A stretch of DNA of 64,000 nucleotides from Mesorhizobium sp. 1M-11 (GTDB lineage: Bacteria; Pseudomonadota; Alphaproteobacteria; Rhizobiales; Rhizobiaceae): positions 1 to 64,000 of the forward strand of contig NZ_LJSD01000034.1 in NCBI RefSeq assembly GCF_001303895.1, given 5' to 3'. Shown here piece by piece: positions 39,861 through 53,534 of this stretch (position 1 is its first letter; each line of letters begins with the position of its first letter). The notes beneath the pieces were generated by a model. That model searched no databases. It had not been told where the DNA came from and saw only the letters and a list, made by a program, of their open reading frames with translations. The position numbers and the translations under genes were made by a program.

Positions 39861-41066
39861 TCAAGCTCTGACCTTTCCGTTGAGCGCGATGACTGCACAG
39901 ACGATGGCAAGTGCTGCGAGCCCCAAGGCAGCGGCGAGATAGGTTTCCTGGTAGCCAATGGCCTCGATCAAGGGCTGGCTGGCGAAAGGCGAGGTGAAGT
40001 GGCCGATGAACATGGAGGCCGTCACCATGCCGGCCAGTCGCCCGCGTGAGGTGGGGCTGGCCAGCGCAATGATGCCCGACATCAGATTGGGGATGGTGAG
40101 GCCGAGACCCGCACCGGCAATCGCCATGGCGAACAGCACCGACGGCATGGTGGTTGCGAAGGCGACCAGCACGAAACCCAGCGTCATCAGGCAAAGCCCG
40201 ATGACGAAGATCACTGGAACAGAAAGCCTGGCGCGCAGGCGTCCATAGGCGAGGGCAGAGCCAGCCATGACCAGATTGTGCAGGCCGAGTGCGAAACCGG
40301 CGCTGCTGGCGGCGCCGATGCCGACCGCGCGCAGGTAGAATGGCAGCTGTGAGGGGATGAAATAGAAGATCATATTGACGAGAAAAGCGAGCGTGCAGAG
40401 GGCGGCGACCGGCAGCCAGCGAACTGCGTGTTCGGACAGGGAAACTGTCGCCTGGCCATTCGGCGCGGGTCGCGCGGGCTCGGTCAGAAAGGCGATGGCC
40501 GCGGGAATGATGGCCAAAGCCACCGCATAGATCGCGAAGGGCGCGCGCCAGTGATAGTCGGCGAGAATACCGCCGGCGGCAACGAAAGCGACGCCGCCGA
40601 TGCCGGTGAAGGCCTGTTGCAGTCCAAGATAGCGTTCGCGCTCGCTGCCGCTGAAATAATCGCCGACGAGTGCTGTCGTCAGCGTCATGACACCGCCGAT
40701 GGCGATACCGAGTGCGGCGCGACCGACGAGCAGCGCCGGCAGGCTTTCAACGAACAGTCCGGAGATGCCGGAGAAGCCGTAGAGCAGGATCGAACCGATC
40801 AGCAGGCGTAGCCGCCCATAGCGGTCTGCCAGGCCGCCGATCAGCGGTGCACAAAAAGCGACGAACAGTGCAGGAAGTGTCAGCACCATGCGGCTGAGCA
40901 GCTTGACGCCCTCGACATTGGCAAAGGTTGTTTCGATGGCTGGCAGCGAAGGCGAAATCGTCGTACCGGCCATGATGGTCAGGGTCGCGACCATCAGGAG
41001 GGTCGCCTTGCGGCCAATTTCCGATTTCGCCGTGGTGGCGGGAAGTGTTGTTTCCGCGCATGTCAT
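39861..41066 (-). CDS. MFS drug/multidrug exporter under SoxR control
   Basis: A 401-residue 12-helix transporter starting at ATG 41066 (MTCAETTLPATT), with AAGGAG upstream; the open frame to 41135 has no support. The MFS motif GGLADRYGRLRLLIGS lies between helices 2 and 3, and ISPSLPAIETTFA is typical of Bcr/CmlA/EmrD-type exporters. A SoxR operator lies in the promoter, so induction by redox-active compounds and export of these or of a drug is likely. The substrate is not known. Confidence 0.9.
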   Translation of the reverse strand: MTCAETTLPATTAKSEIGRKATLLMVATLTIMAGTTISPSLPAIETTFANVEGVKLLSRMVLTLPALFVAFCAPLIGGLADRYGRLRLLIGSILLYGFSGISGLFVESLPALLVGRAALGIAIGGVMTLTTALVGDYFSGSERERYLGLQQAFTGIGGVAFVAAGGILADYHWRAPFAIYAVALAIIPAAIAFLTEPARPAPNGQATVSLSEHAVRWLPVAALCTLAFLVNMIFYFIPSQLPFYLRAVGIGAASSAGFALGLHNLVMAGSALAYGRLRARLSVPVIFVIGLCLMTLGFVLVAFATTMPSVLFAMAIAGAGLGLTIPNLMSGIIALASPTSRGRLAGMVTASMFIGHFTSPFASQPLIEAIGYQETYLAAALGLAALAIVCAVIALNGKVRA

Positions 41067-41183
41067 GCCATCGTCTCCTTCAGGTCGGCTGGTCCGGCCG
41101 TGCTCGTTGGCAGCGCAGTTCCACCCTCGTTGCAAGCCTCCGGAAAGCCCCAGTGCAGCGACCCCTCGGACCGACTTTACCCG

Positions 41184-41214
41184 TTCCTACAAGTTCAAGT
41201 TAACTTGAGGTCAA
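41184..41214 (-). promoter_or_regulatory. SoxR-box promoter of the MFS exporter
   Basis: Minus strand: TTGACC (-35), then a 19-base spacer containing the perfect palindrome TCAAGTTAACTTGA (41195-41208), then TAGGAA (-10). The palindrome equals the core of the E. coli soxS operator. The long 19-bp spacer is the feature that makes MerR-family promoters depend on activator-induced DNA distortion. No soxR gene is in the window. Confidence 0.88.
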
Positions 41215-41296
41215 GAGTGTGAATGCAGAAATTTGATGACGCTGACGCCAGCCAGGGGCGCGCCCTACCTTCTCCGGGAGAAGTCAGGAGTGGGAC

Positions 41297-41932
41297 TCAA
41301 GTCCTTTGCAGCGCCAGATGCGCGCCGAGCCCGACCAACAGCGCGCCACCGGCGCGGCGCATCAGGCGCTGAGCGCCGCTTGAGCGCTTGAGGCGCGTGA
41401 CGATAACGCCCGCGAGGAGAACGCAGACGATATCTGCCGAGGAGAAGATCAAGTTGGCGAGGCTACCCAGAATGAGAAATTGCGCCCAGACCGGGAGGGC
41501 AGCGGAGGCGTCAATGAACTGCGGCAGGAATGCCAGGAAGAACAACGCCGTCTTCGGATTGAGCACCTCGACGGTAATGCTCTCTACGAAGGCGCGGCGG
41601 CCGGATTTCGCACCGATGGCGTGCGGGTTGATTTCGCCGCCGTCGGATTTGGCGCGAAACATCGAGATACCCAGCCAGACCAGGTAGGCGGCACCGGCGA
41701 GCTTCACGACAAGATAAAGAACAGGAACCGCGTGAAAGAGCACCGAAAGCCCCGCGGCTGCGGCGATCACATGCACAGTACAACCGAGATGGATGCCGAC
41801 TGCCGCCATGAAGCCCGACCAGCGGCCGCGCGCGATGGTCTGCGCCGTTGCGTAAAGCATGGCTGGGCCAGGGATGTAGGCAAAAACCGAAGTCGTGATG
41901 AAAAAGGCGATGAGGAGCTCGGTGGAAGGCAT
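41297..41932 (-). CDS. LysE/RhtB-family amino-acid exporter
   Basis: A 211-residue protein with the LysE start FIPGPA-like motif (AYIPGPAMLYATAQTIARG) and about six hydrophobic segments; VEVLNPKTALFFLAFLPQFI is strongly conserved in RhtB proteins. Probably exports amino acids or derivatives. It lies between the MFS and PhzF genes in the same orientation, but its 65-base and 230-base flanks could hold separate promoters. Confidence 0.92.
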   Translation of the reverse strand: MPSTELLIAFFITTSVFAYIPGPAMLYATAQTIARGRWSGFMAAVGIHLGCTVHVIAAAAGLSVLFHAVPVLYLVVKLAGAAYLVWLGISMFRAKSDGGEINPHAIGAKSGRRAFVESITVEVLNPKTALFFLAFLPQFIDASAALPVWAQFLILGSLANLIFSSADIVCVLLAGVIVTRLKRSSGAQRLMRRAGGALLVGLGAHLALQRT

Positions 41933-41997
41933 GATCTTTTTCTCTGGCGTCGTCGGCTGGCGGTGATGTTTCTACACAAAAATATCGCCCGAGCACA

Positions 41998-42780
41998 TCA
42001 TGGCAGATGGATTTCCGCCTTCATGAAAGTCACGGCCTTGCCGGAGATCAGTACGCGATCGCCGGAGAGTTCACACAGCAGGTAGCCACCGCGTACCGAG
42101 GCCTGGAACGCCGATAAGTGGATCTTGCCGAGCTTATCGGCCCAATAGGGGACGAGTGTCGCGTGAATTGAGCCGGTCACCGGATCTTCCGGGATGCCGG
42201 CACCGGGCGCGAAGTAGCGTGAAACGAAGTCGTAGGTGTCGCTTTTGCCGGTGATGACCAGCCCCTGCGACTTCAATGTCGCGATTTTCACCAGATCCGG
42301 CACGAAGGCTCGGACAGCCGCTTCATCCGGCAATTCAACGAAGACGTTCTCGAAATTGCGGAAGGCGTTGTGGTTGACGTCGGCGAAAAGCGAGGCGATC
42401 GACGCCGGCAGCTCTGGCAGAGGCTCAGGCGGAAAGCCCGGCAGATCCATGCGATAGCCGCCGTCGACGCGGGCGACGCGCAGTTCGCCGACACGGGTCG
42501 AAAAGGCTATTTCACCAGCCACACCATGATGAGCTGCGAGCACATGCGCTGTCGCCAGAGTGGCATGGCCACAGAAGTCGACCTCATGGACGGGCGTGAA
42601 CCAGCGCAGGTCCCAGCCTCTGCCGTTCGGTCGGGCAAAGGCGGTTTCGGCCAGATTGTTCTCGGCCGCGATCGACTGCATGACCTCTTCGGCCAGCCAG
42701 TCGTCGAGGACGAGCACGGCGGCAGGGTTGCCACCGAATATCCGGTCCGAAAAAGCGTCGACCTGATACATCACCGCCAT
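41998..42780 (-). CDS. PhzF-family isomerase/epimerase
   Basis: A 260-residue protein of the PhzF/DapF-like fold: YQVDAFSDRIFGGNPAAVLV, NLAETAFARP (with the conserved Glu), LRWFTPVHEVDFCGHATLAT and DPVTGSIHATLVPYWA. PhzF itself isomerises DHHA in phenazine synthesis, but most family members, including probably this one, have unknown substrates; no other phz genes are here. Close behind the aldolase gene (21 bases), so likely co-transcribed with it. Confidence 0.92.
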   Translation of the reverse strand: MAVMYQVDAFSDRIFGGNPAAVLVLDDWLAEEVMQSIAAENNLAETAFARPNGRGWDLRWFTPVHEVDFCGHATLATAHVLAAHHGVAGEIAFSTRVGELRVARVDGGYRMDLPGFPPEPLPELPASIASLFADVNHNAFRNFENVFVELPDEAAVRAFVPDLVKIATLKSQGLVITGKSDTYDFVSRYFAPGAGIPEDPVTGSIHATLVPYWADKLGKIHLSAFQASVRGGYLLCELSGDRVLISGKAVTFMKAEIHLP

Positions 42781-42801
42781 GGGACTTACTTTTATAACGC
42801 G

Positions 42802-43869
42802 TCAGGCCCGGAGCTGCGCGGCGAAGCCGTCGACATCCCTTTCGGTGGTGGCGAAGCTGGTCACGAACCGGTAGAGGCCTTCGTTTTCGCCGAGATGGCC
42901 ATCGAAGCCATGCGGCATATGCCAATCGTAGAAGGCGGCTCCCGAAGCCAGCAGCCGTTCGGCCTTCTTCCGGTCGAGTATGGCAAAGACCTCGTTTGCC
43001 TGCGGCAGCCAGGCCAGCTTGGAGCTTTCGTCATCCTCGATCGTCGCCGCCAGTCGAGCGGCCATGGCGTTGGCGTGATGGGCAGTCTCCATCCACAGCC
43101 CATCCTTGAAATAGGCGTCGAACTGGGCGGCGATGAAGCGCGACTTGGAAAAAAGCTGTGCGGCGCGCTTGCGCAGGAAGGCAAGCTCCTTGGCGCGGTC
43201 GAGATCGAACAGCACGATCGCTTCCGCGCACCAGCAGCCGTTCTTGGTGCCGCCGAAGGACAAGATGTCGATGCCACGCTTCCAAGTCATTTCGGCGGGA
43301 GTTGCCTCGAGTGACGCGAGCGCGTTGGCGAATCGGGCGCCGTCCATGTGCAGCGGCAGTCCGTATTTCTTGGCAATTTTCGAAATGGCGCCGATGTCGT
43401 CCAGCCCGTAGACCGTCCCTGTTTCGGTCGACTGGGTGATGGAGATTGCCATCGGTCGGCCGCCATGGACGAATTCTCCGGCAAAACGTTCGATCGCCTG
43501 CTCCAGCGCATCAGGATCGATGCGGCCAAGCGCACCATCGACGGGCCGTAGCCGTGAGCCGCCGGTAAAATATTCGGGTGCGCCGCACTCGTCCTCCACG
43601 ATGTGCGATTCGCGATGGCAGAAGGTGATGCCGCCGGGTTTGTTGTAGGCGGTGAGCGAAAGCGAGTTGGCGGCGGTGCCGGTGGCCACGAAGAAGATCG
43701 CGACCTCGCGCTCGAAAATTTCGCTGAAACGATGCGCGACCGCCTTGTCGAGATCGCTGTCGCCATAGGCTGCGGCGAATCCGGCATTGTGCGCATTGAG
43801 CGCGGCAGCAATCTTGGGATGGGCGCCGGCCCAGTTGTCGGAGGCAAAAAACATGCTTTCGGTGCCCAT
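42802..43869 (-). CDS. ltaE: Low-specificity L-threonine aldolase (PLP)
   Basis: A 355-residue fold-type I PLP enzyme cleaving threonine/allo-threonine to glycine and acetaldehyde. MFFASDNWAGAHPKIAAAL is the family start, FFVATGTAANSLSL the PLP phosphate region, LPLHMDGARFANAL contains the PLP-ring Asp, and ILSFGGTKNGCW the Schiff-base lysine. ATG 43869 is chosen from family length; the frame is open to 44022 but that extension does not look conserved. Confidence 0.93.
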   Translation of the reverse strand: MGTESMFFASDNWAGAHPKIAAALNAHNAGFAAAYGDSDLDKAVAHRFSEIFEREVAIFFVATGTAANSLSLTAYNKPGGITFCHRESHIVEDECGAPEYFTGGSRLRPVDGALGRIDPDALEQAIERFAGEFVHGGRPMAISITQSTETGTVYGLDDIGAISKIAKKYGLPLHMDGARFANALASLEATPAEMTWKRGIDILSFGGTKNGCWCAEAIVLFDLDRAKELAFLRKRAAQLFSKSRFIAAQFDAYFKDGLWMETAHHANAMAARLAATIEDDESSKLAWLPQANEVFAILDRKKAERLLASGAAFYDWHMPHGFDGHLGENEGLYRFVTSFATTERDVDGFAAQLRA

Positions 43870-44316
43870 CTCTCGCAATTCGGGAAAGGCGCGAACCAGA
43901 CCGTATTCGGCCTCCGTCCGCAAGGTCCAGCACTGTCCTGATGTTTGGAGCCAGAGGCCATCCATGCTACTGGGCCACAAAGTTTCGACAGCGATCGGTA
44001 CTGGGTAATTTTCTTTCGCCAAACGGTCGGGAAATTTCCGAATCGGTCTTGTGTGAGGGTTGGATTTCTGCCATAGGAAATTTAGGACAGCATTGCTGTC
44101 TTATTTATCGGTACCAACCAGGCTGGATTGGCGTATGATCGACGCTTGTCCGGCTGCCGCCACGAGTGGCGTGCGATGACAGGCCGAACCTCGGCCGGAT
44201 GATACCCGGCATGGTTCGCCAGGATTTCGCGACAGGTGCGAGAAACGTGAATAGGGAAGTGTCAAGCTTCCCATGGAGAAGAAGCGTCCGAGTGGCGCAG
44301 AACAGAGGATAGGACG
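43870..44316. promoter_or_regulatory. Divergent ltaE-gltB control region with a 15-bp palindrome
   Basis: A 447-bp intergenic region with no gene. It holds the perfect palindrome GACAGCATTGCTGTC (44086-44100), a plausible regulator site for glutamate synthase or the aldolase, and near 44242-44274 an inverted repeat around GGGAAG...CTTCCC. Which regulator binds is unknown. Confidence 0.45.
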
Positions 44317-49071
<4,755 letters not shown>

Positions 49072-49212
49072 GCATAGCCGGGAGGCAAGTGCTTCCCGGC
49101 GCCCCGTCACAACACAGCCAATCAACGACCCGATCCCGCGGTTGCGCTCGCGACCGGATGAGGATAACGGGTGCGGCGGTAACCCCGCCACGTGGTCTAC
49201 AGGAACTGGAAC

Positions 49213-50667
49213 ATGGGCAAGGTAACAGGTTTTCTCGAGATCGACCGGCAGGTACACAAGTACCAGCCGGCGTCAGACCGTATCCGGCATTTCCGCGAGT
49301 TCACGCTGCCGATGTCGCAGCCGGAGGTCGAGAAACAGGCCGCGCGCTGCATGGATTGCGGCATTCCCTTCTGTCATGGCCCAACCGGCTGTCCGATCCA
49401 CAACCAGATCCCGGACTGGAACGACCTCGTCTACAACGGCGACTGGGACGCGGCGATCCGCAACCTGCATTCGACCAACAACTTCCCGGAATTTACTGGC
49501 CGTATTTGCCCCGCGCCTTGCGAGGAGGCGTGTACGCTGAACCTGGAAGACATTCCGGTCGCCATCAAGACGGTGGAGCAGGCGCTGGCCGACAAGGCCT
49601 ACGAGACCGGCTTTGTCCGCCCCTATCCGCCGGAGAAGAAGACCGGCAAGAAGGTTGCCATCATCGGATCCGGTCCAACCGGCATGGCGGCCGCACAGCA
49701 GCTCGGTCGTGCCGGCCATGACGTGCATGTCTTCGAGCGCGAGAGCCGTCCCGGCGGCCTGCTGCGTTTCGGCATCCCCGACTTCAAGATGGAGAAGCAC
49801 TACATCGACCGCCGCGTCGAACAGATGGCGGGCGAGGGGGTGACTTTCCATTGCGGCGTCAATGTCGGCGTCGACAAGAAGGTCGAGGAACTGCTCGCCG
49901 AATACGATGCCGTGCTCTATTGCGGCGGTTCGGAAACGCCGCGTCCCGCCGGCATTCCTGGCGATGATCTCGAAGGCGTGCACGACGCGATGCCTTATCT
50001 CGTCCAGCAGAACAAGCGCGTCGGCGGCGAGGACATCCAGTCGGTCGCCTGGCCGTCGCAGCCGATCGTGGCATCCGGCCAGCATGTCGTGGTCGTGGGC
50101 GGTGGCGATACCGCTTCCGACTGTGTCGGCACGGCCTTCCGCCAAGGTGCGGTGCGCGTCACCCAGCTCGATATCCGTCCGCAGCCGCCGGAGAAGGAAG
50201 ACAAGCTTTCGGTCTGGCCTTATTGGGCGACAAAGATGCGCACCTCTTCGAGCCAGGCCGAGGGGGCCGAGCGCGAATTCCAGGTCGCGACGCTGGAATT
50301 CATCGGTGAGGAAGGTCAGCTCACCGGCGTCAAGTGCTGCGAGGTGGACGAGAAGCGCAAGCCGATCCCTGGTACGGAATTCGTCATTCGCGCCGATCTC
50401 GCCTTCATCGCCATCGGCTTCGCTGGTCCGATCGAAGGCGGTGTGACGGCTGAACTGGACGGCAAGCTCGACATCATCACCGACGTGCGCCGTTCGAAGA
50501 ATATCGCAGCCAACGATCACGACTACCGCACCAATATCGACCGGCTTTATGCCGCGGGCGATATCCGCCGTGGCCAGTCGCTGGTGGTGTGGGCAATCCG
50601 CGAAGGCCGCCAGGCCGCGCGCGCCATCGACGAGGCGCTGACCGGCTCAAGCGTGTTGCCGCGATGA
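49213..50667 (+). CDS. gltD: Glutamate synthase (NADPH) small subunit
   Basis: 484 residues. It supplies electrons from NADPH via FAD and 4Fe-4S clusters to GltB. N-terminal cluster cysteines in CMDCGIPFCHGPTGCP and CPAPCEEACTL; FAD site VAIIGSGPTGMAAAQQLG; NADPH site VVVGGGDTASDCVGTAFR. ATG 49213 gives the family start MGKVTGFLEIDRQVHKYQPA. It is 141 bases after gltB in the same orientation. A TATTCGC repeat follows the stop directly. Confidence 0.98.
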   Translation: MGKVTGFLEIDRQVHKYQPASDRIRHFREFTLPMSQPEVEKQAARCMDCGIPFCHGPTGCPIHNQIPDWNDLVYNGDWDAAIRNLHSTNNFPEFTGRICPAPCEEACTLNLEDIPVAIKTVEQALADKAYETGFVRPYPPEKKTGKKVAIIGSGPTGMAAAQQLGRAGHDVHVFERESRPGGLLRFGIPDFKMEKHYIDRRVEQMAGEGVTFHCGVNVGVDKKVEELLAEYDAVLYCGGSETPRPAGIPGDDLEGVHDAMPYLVQQNKRVGGEDIQSVAWPSQPIVASGQHVVVVGGGDTASDCVGTAFRQGAVRVTQLDIRPQPPEKEDKLSVWPYWATKMRTSSSQAEGAEREFQVATLEFIGEEGQLTGVKCCEVDEKRKPIPGTEFVIRADLAFIAIGFAGPIEGGVTAELDGKLDIITDVRRSKNIAANDHDYRTNIDRLYAAGDIRRGQSLVVWAIREGRQAARAIDEALTGSSVLPR

Positions 50668-50675
50668 ACGAGTGA

Positions 50676-50741
50676 GTAGCGAATAGCGAGTGGGGACACG
50701 ATCTATATTCGCTATTCGCTATTCGCTATTCGCTATTTCGC
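50676..50741. repeat. TATTCGC heptamer repeat and inverted copy after gltD
   Basis: Four perfect tandem TATTCGC units (50706-50733) and one imperfect unit (TATTTCGC, 50734-50741), preceded by the complement AGCGAATAGCG at about 50678-50688, so RNA from either strand can fold. It lies between the convergent gltD and DUF459 genes. The last DUF459 codons and stop (minus strand) fall inside it. Confidence 0.75.
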
Positions 50742-51943
50742 TTGATCGCATTGGTCGTCTCTCGCGGCGGCACGCTTGCCGTCGAACCGCCAAAGTCGTC
50801 CGCACGGCCAGGCGAAGCGGCCGGCGCGATACCCTGGACGGCCAGTTTTTCTCCCGGAAGCACAAGTGCGGGCTTTGCGGGCGGCGTTGCGCCCAGCAAT
50901 TCCGTTCCCCCGTCGAGCGCCGGATCGCCCAGTGCGATCGGTTCGGTCCGATCGACAGGCATCGGGGCGGCTGGTGTCGCCGGTTGCCCTGAAGACATTG
51001 GGCCGGCCGGCAGGGATGCGGGGGCCGTCGGTGTCGACAGGCCGAGCATCTTCATCAACGGCTTTTCGGCATAGAATGCGAGCTTGCGCTTGCCGCCGCG
51101 GGTCAGGTTGATGCCATCGTCGGCACGCAGGCGCACCGGTTGTCCATTGACGTCCGGACCGGTCGAGACAAAGGCGCCGTTCTCATCGACGAACCCGTCC
51201 CAGATATCGACGAACTCGCCGTTGTAGGTCTCGGCCGCGGCGCGATAGATGCCGTTGAAGGCCAGCATGTCGGTGGTCATCTTCTGCGTCTTGAAGGCCG
51301 GCATGCCGACCCAAAGATAGGGAATCTTTGAACTCGCCAAGGCCTTCGCGAGCGCCTCGGTGCGCAGCTCATAGGCCTTTGTCCATACTTCCGTGCGTGG
51401 TTGTTCGCGCTCTTCACCCACTTTCATCTGCTGGCGGTCGTTCGAACCCATCATGACTATGACTGCGGCCGGCTTTTCAGCCGCCAGGACGCCTGCGATC
51501 TCCTGTGGCCAGTCGTAGACATCGTCGCGCACGAAGCCGGAAGAGCCCCTGGCCTTGTCGGCAACACGGATGGCGGGATTGTCGGCAAAGACCTCGTTCA
51601 ACCCTTCGGCAAGGCCGCTCGCCATGAAGTCGCCGATGACAAGGATGGTACGGGCGTCCGCGGCCTTCTCAACCACCGGCGCTTGCGGCGCCGCCGGTGG
51701 CTTGCGCACGACAGCCTTCTTCTTTTTCGGACGAGGCGGGAACCGGGCATCCGGCGGCGGTGCCACCCGCTCGCTGCGGCGTGGGAAGAACAGATCCCGC
51801 AGCGACCAGGGCCGCGCTTCCTCTTCCTGGGCGAAGGCCGGGGCATGGAACGATGCGGCGGTCCCGACAATCAGGACGGCGGCCGCGACGAAGAGGACCG
51901 GCAGCCGGCGTAGTCTTGCCATCAAGCGCGTTGCCGCCGCCAA
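50726..51943 (-). CDS. DUF459 SGNH/GDSL-like hydrolase, exported
   Basis: 405 residues: signal peptide or anchor (LPVLFVAAAVLIVGTAASFH, then APAFA), a basic Pro-rich linker, and an SGNH domain with TILVIGDFMASGLAEGL (Ser position replaced within GDF-M-A-S), VIVMMGSNDRQ and RADDGINLTRGGKRKLA. The C-terminal 100 residues are Ala/Pro-rich. DUF459 proteins are periplasmic and probably act on cell envelope components. The stop lies in a heptamer repeat, so the C-terminus (AIKRNSE) derives from it. Confidence 0.85.
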   Translation of the reverse strand: MAAATRLMARLRRLPVLFVAAAVLIVGTAASFHAPAFAQEEEARPWSLRDLFFPRRSERVAPPPDARFPPRPKKKKAVVRKPPAAPQAPVVEKAADARTILVIGDFMASGLAEGLNEVFADNPAIRVADKARGSSGFVRDDVYDWPQEIAGVLAAEKPAAVIVMMGSNDRQQMKVGEEREQPRTEVWTKAYELRTEALAKALASSKIPYLWVGMPAFKTQKMTTDMLAFNGIYRAAAETYNGEFVDIWDGFVDENGAFVSTGPDVNGQPVRLRADDGINLTRGGKRKLAFYAEKPLMKMLGLSTPTAPASLPAGPMSSGQPATPAAPMPVDRTEPIALGDPALDGGTELLGATPPAKPALVLPGEKLAVQGIAPAASPGRADDFGGSTASVPPRETTNAIKRNSE

Positions 51944-52009
51944 GCTGCTCTCCGTTCCATTATGGGCGATCCGAACCGGCCGGATCGCTCCTTCTTCATA
52001 CGCTGGACG

Positions 52010-53335
52010 CTAGCGCCGCCGCAGCGTCTTCAGCACTTCCATGCTGGGATTGCCGTCCGGGGTCAAGCCGACCTTGGCCTGATAGGCCATGATGGCATCC
52101 TTGGAAGCCTGGCCGATCTTGCCGTCGAAATTGCCGCTGTAATAGCCATGGTCGGCCAGTCGCTGCTGCAATTCCTGCTTTTCGGAAAAGCTGAGCTTGG
52201 TGAAAGGCCGGTTCCAGTCGTTCACCAGCGTGCCGTAACCAGCGATCTGGTCGGCCAGCAGGCCGACGGCGAAGGCGTATTTGTCGGCATTGTTGTAGCG
52301 CTTGATGACCGAAAAGTTACGCGTCACCAAGAAGGCTGGACCCTGGCGGCCGCCCGGCAGCTTCAAGGTGGCCTTGTCGGAACCGTTCCGGAACGGCTTC
52401 CCGCTGGCACGGGCAACGCCAAGCGACTGCCATTTGGTAAGCGACATCGAACCGCCCGGCATCTTGCCGTCGGGCAGGGCTACCTCATAGCCCCAGGTCT
52501 TGCCGGGCTGCCAACCGTTCCTCTTCAGGAGATTGGCCGCGGTCGCCAGCGCATCGGGCACAGAATTCCAGATGTCGCGACGACCGTTACCGTCGAAATC
52601 GACCGCATAGGCCTGGTAGCTGGTGGGGATGAACTGGGTGTGACCCATGGCGCCAGCCCACGAACCTTGCAGATGGCTTTCGTCGATGTCACCGGTCTGC
52701 AGGATCTTGAGGGCTGCGATCAGCTGGGTGCGGGCGAATTTGGAACGCTTCTTGTCGCCATAGCCAAGCGTTGCCAGCGAACGGATGACGTTGCGCATGA
52801 CATCGTCGCGTTTCAGCATCTCGCCATAGTTGGATTCCATGGACCAGATGGCGAGCAGGATATACCGGTCAACGCCGTAACGGGCCTCGATCTTGTCCAG
52901 CCAGGGCTTCCATTTGCGAGCCATCGCCTGACCGTTGGCGATCGACTGCTCGTGCACGCGATTGTCGAAATAATCCCAGGCCGGTGCGGTGAATTCAGGC
53001 TGGAAACGTGCCTTCTCAAGCACTTCCAGATCGGGATCCTTGATGTTGCGGAATGCGGCATCATAGACGGCGCCGGACACGCCTGACTGAACGGCGGTGG
53101 CGCGGAACGAGGCAATCCAGTTGCGGAAGCCGGCGTCGGCTTGCGCAGGCGCAGTTGGCATCAACAGGGCAATCGACAGCGCCGTGGCCGTGGCAAGACT
53201 GGCAAGGCGCTTAGAGCAATTCCAGCAAAAGTGCGCAGCGGTTTTGCGTGCGGAATTGCGTAAAAACAAAGAGCTAACGCGTTTCCGCGTTTCCGTGAAG
53301 AACGGAAACGCTCTAGCGGCGGTGCGAAAGGGCAT
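52010..53335 (-). CDS. MltB-type lytic murein transglycosylase with PG-binding domain
   Basis: 441 residues from ATG 53335, which GGAGG supports. Signal peptide ends LLMPTAPAQA. The SLT_2 domain has catalytic Glu in LLAIWSMESNYGEM and GSWAGAMGHTQFIPTSYQAY; the C-terminal peptidoglycan-binding domain is LADHGYYSGNFDGKIGQASK. It cleaves glycan strands with anhydro-muropeptide formation. Residues about 12-40 are encoded by a 104-bp dispersed repeat (53212-53315), giving an unusually long, basic signal n-region. Confidence 0.92.
   Translation of the reverse strand: MPFRTAARAFPFFTETRKRVSSLFLRNSARKTAAHFCWNCSKRLASLATATALSIALLMPTAPAQADAGFRNWIASFRATAVQSGVSGAVYDAAFRNIKDPDLEVLEKARFQPEFTAPAWDYFDNRVHEQSIANGQAMARKWKPWLDKIEARYGVDRYILLAIWSMESNYGEMLKRDDVMRNVIRSLATLGYGDKKRSKFARTQLIAALKILQTGDIDESHLQGSWAGAMGHTQFIPTSYQAYAVDFDGNGRRDIWNSVPDALATAANLLKRNGWQPGKTWGYEVALPDGKMPGGSMSLTKWQSLGVARASGKPFRNGSDKATLKLPGGRQGPAFLVTRNFSVIKRYNNADKYAFAVGLLADQIAGYGTLVNDWNRPFTKLSFSEKQELQQRLADHGYYSGNFDGKIGQASKDAIMAYQAKVGLTPDGNPSMEVLKTLRRR
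53212..53315. repeat. 104-bp dispersed palindromic repeat inside the transglycosylase 5' end
   Basis: Bounded by TAGAGC (53212-53217) and GCTCTA (53310-53315). It contains two stems: GCAATTCC/GGAATTGC with inner GCAAAA/TTTTGC, and GCGTTTCCG/CGGAAACGC. Elements with this sequence are, from memory, common between genes in Mesorhizobium and relatives; here it lies in frame in a coding region. The sequence at 59534-59612 shares the TAGAGC edge. Confidence 0.75.
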
Positions 53336-53534
53336 CATGTCCTCCATTTTCATCGCAGGAAGAGCATTCATGACCGAACCCGGTTAGGATTTGGTTTACC
53401 ATAGAGCGGCCGGGTTACAAAAAAACACGTCCGATAGAAATTTTGACAGGAAGCCTCCGGCCGTTCACTAGTCTTCAATTCCGGCGTGAAAATGTTCCGG
53501 CAAAAGGGTTGTTCCCGCAACGGATGATGGATCG

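Noticed and set aside
49273..50520. 415-codon minus-strand frame
   Set aside because: Shadow of gltD, without recognisable features.
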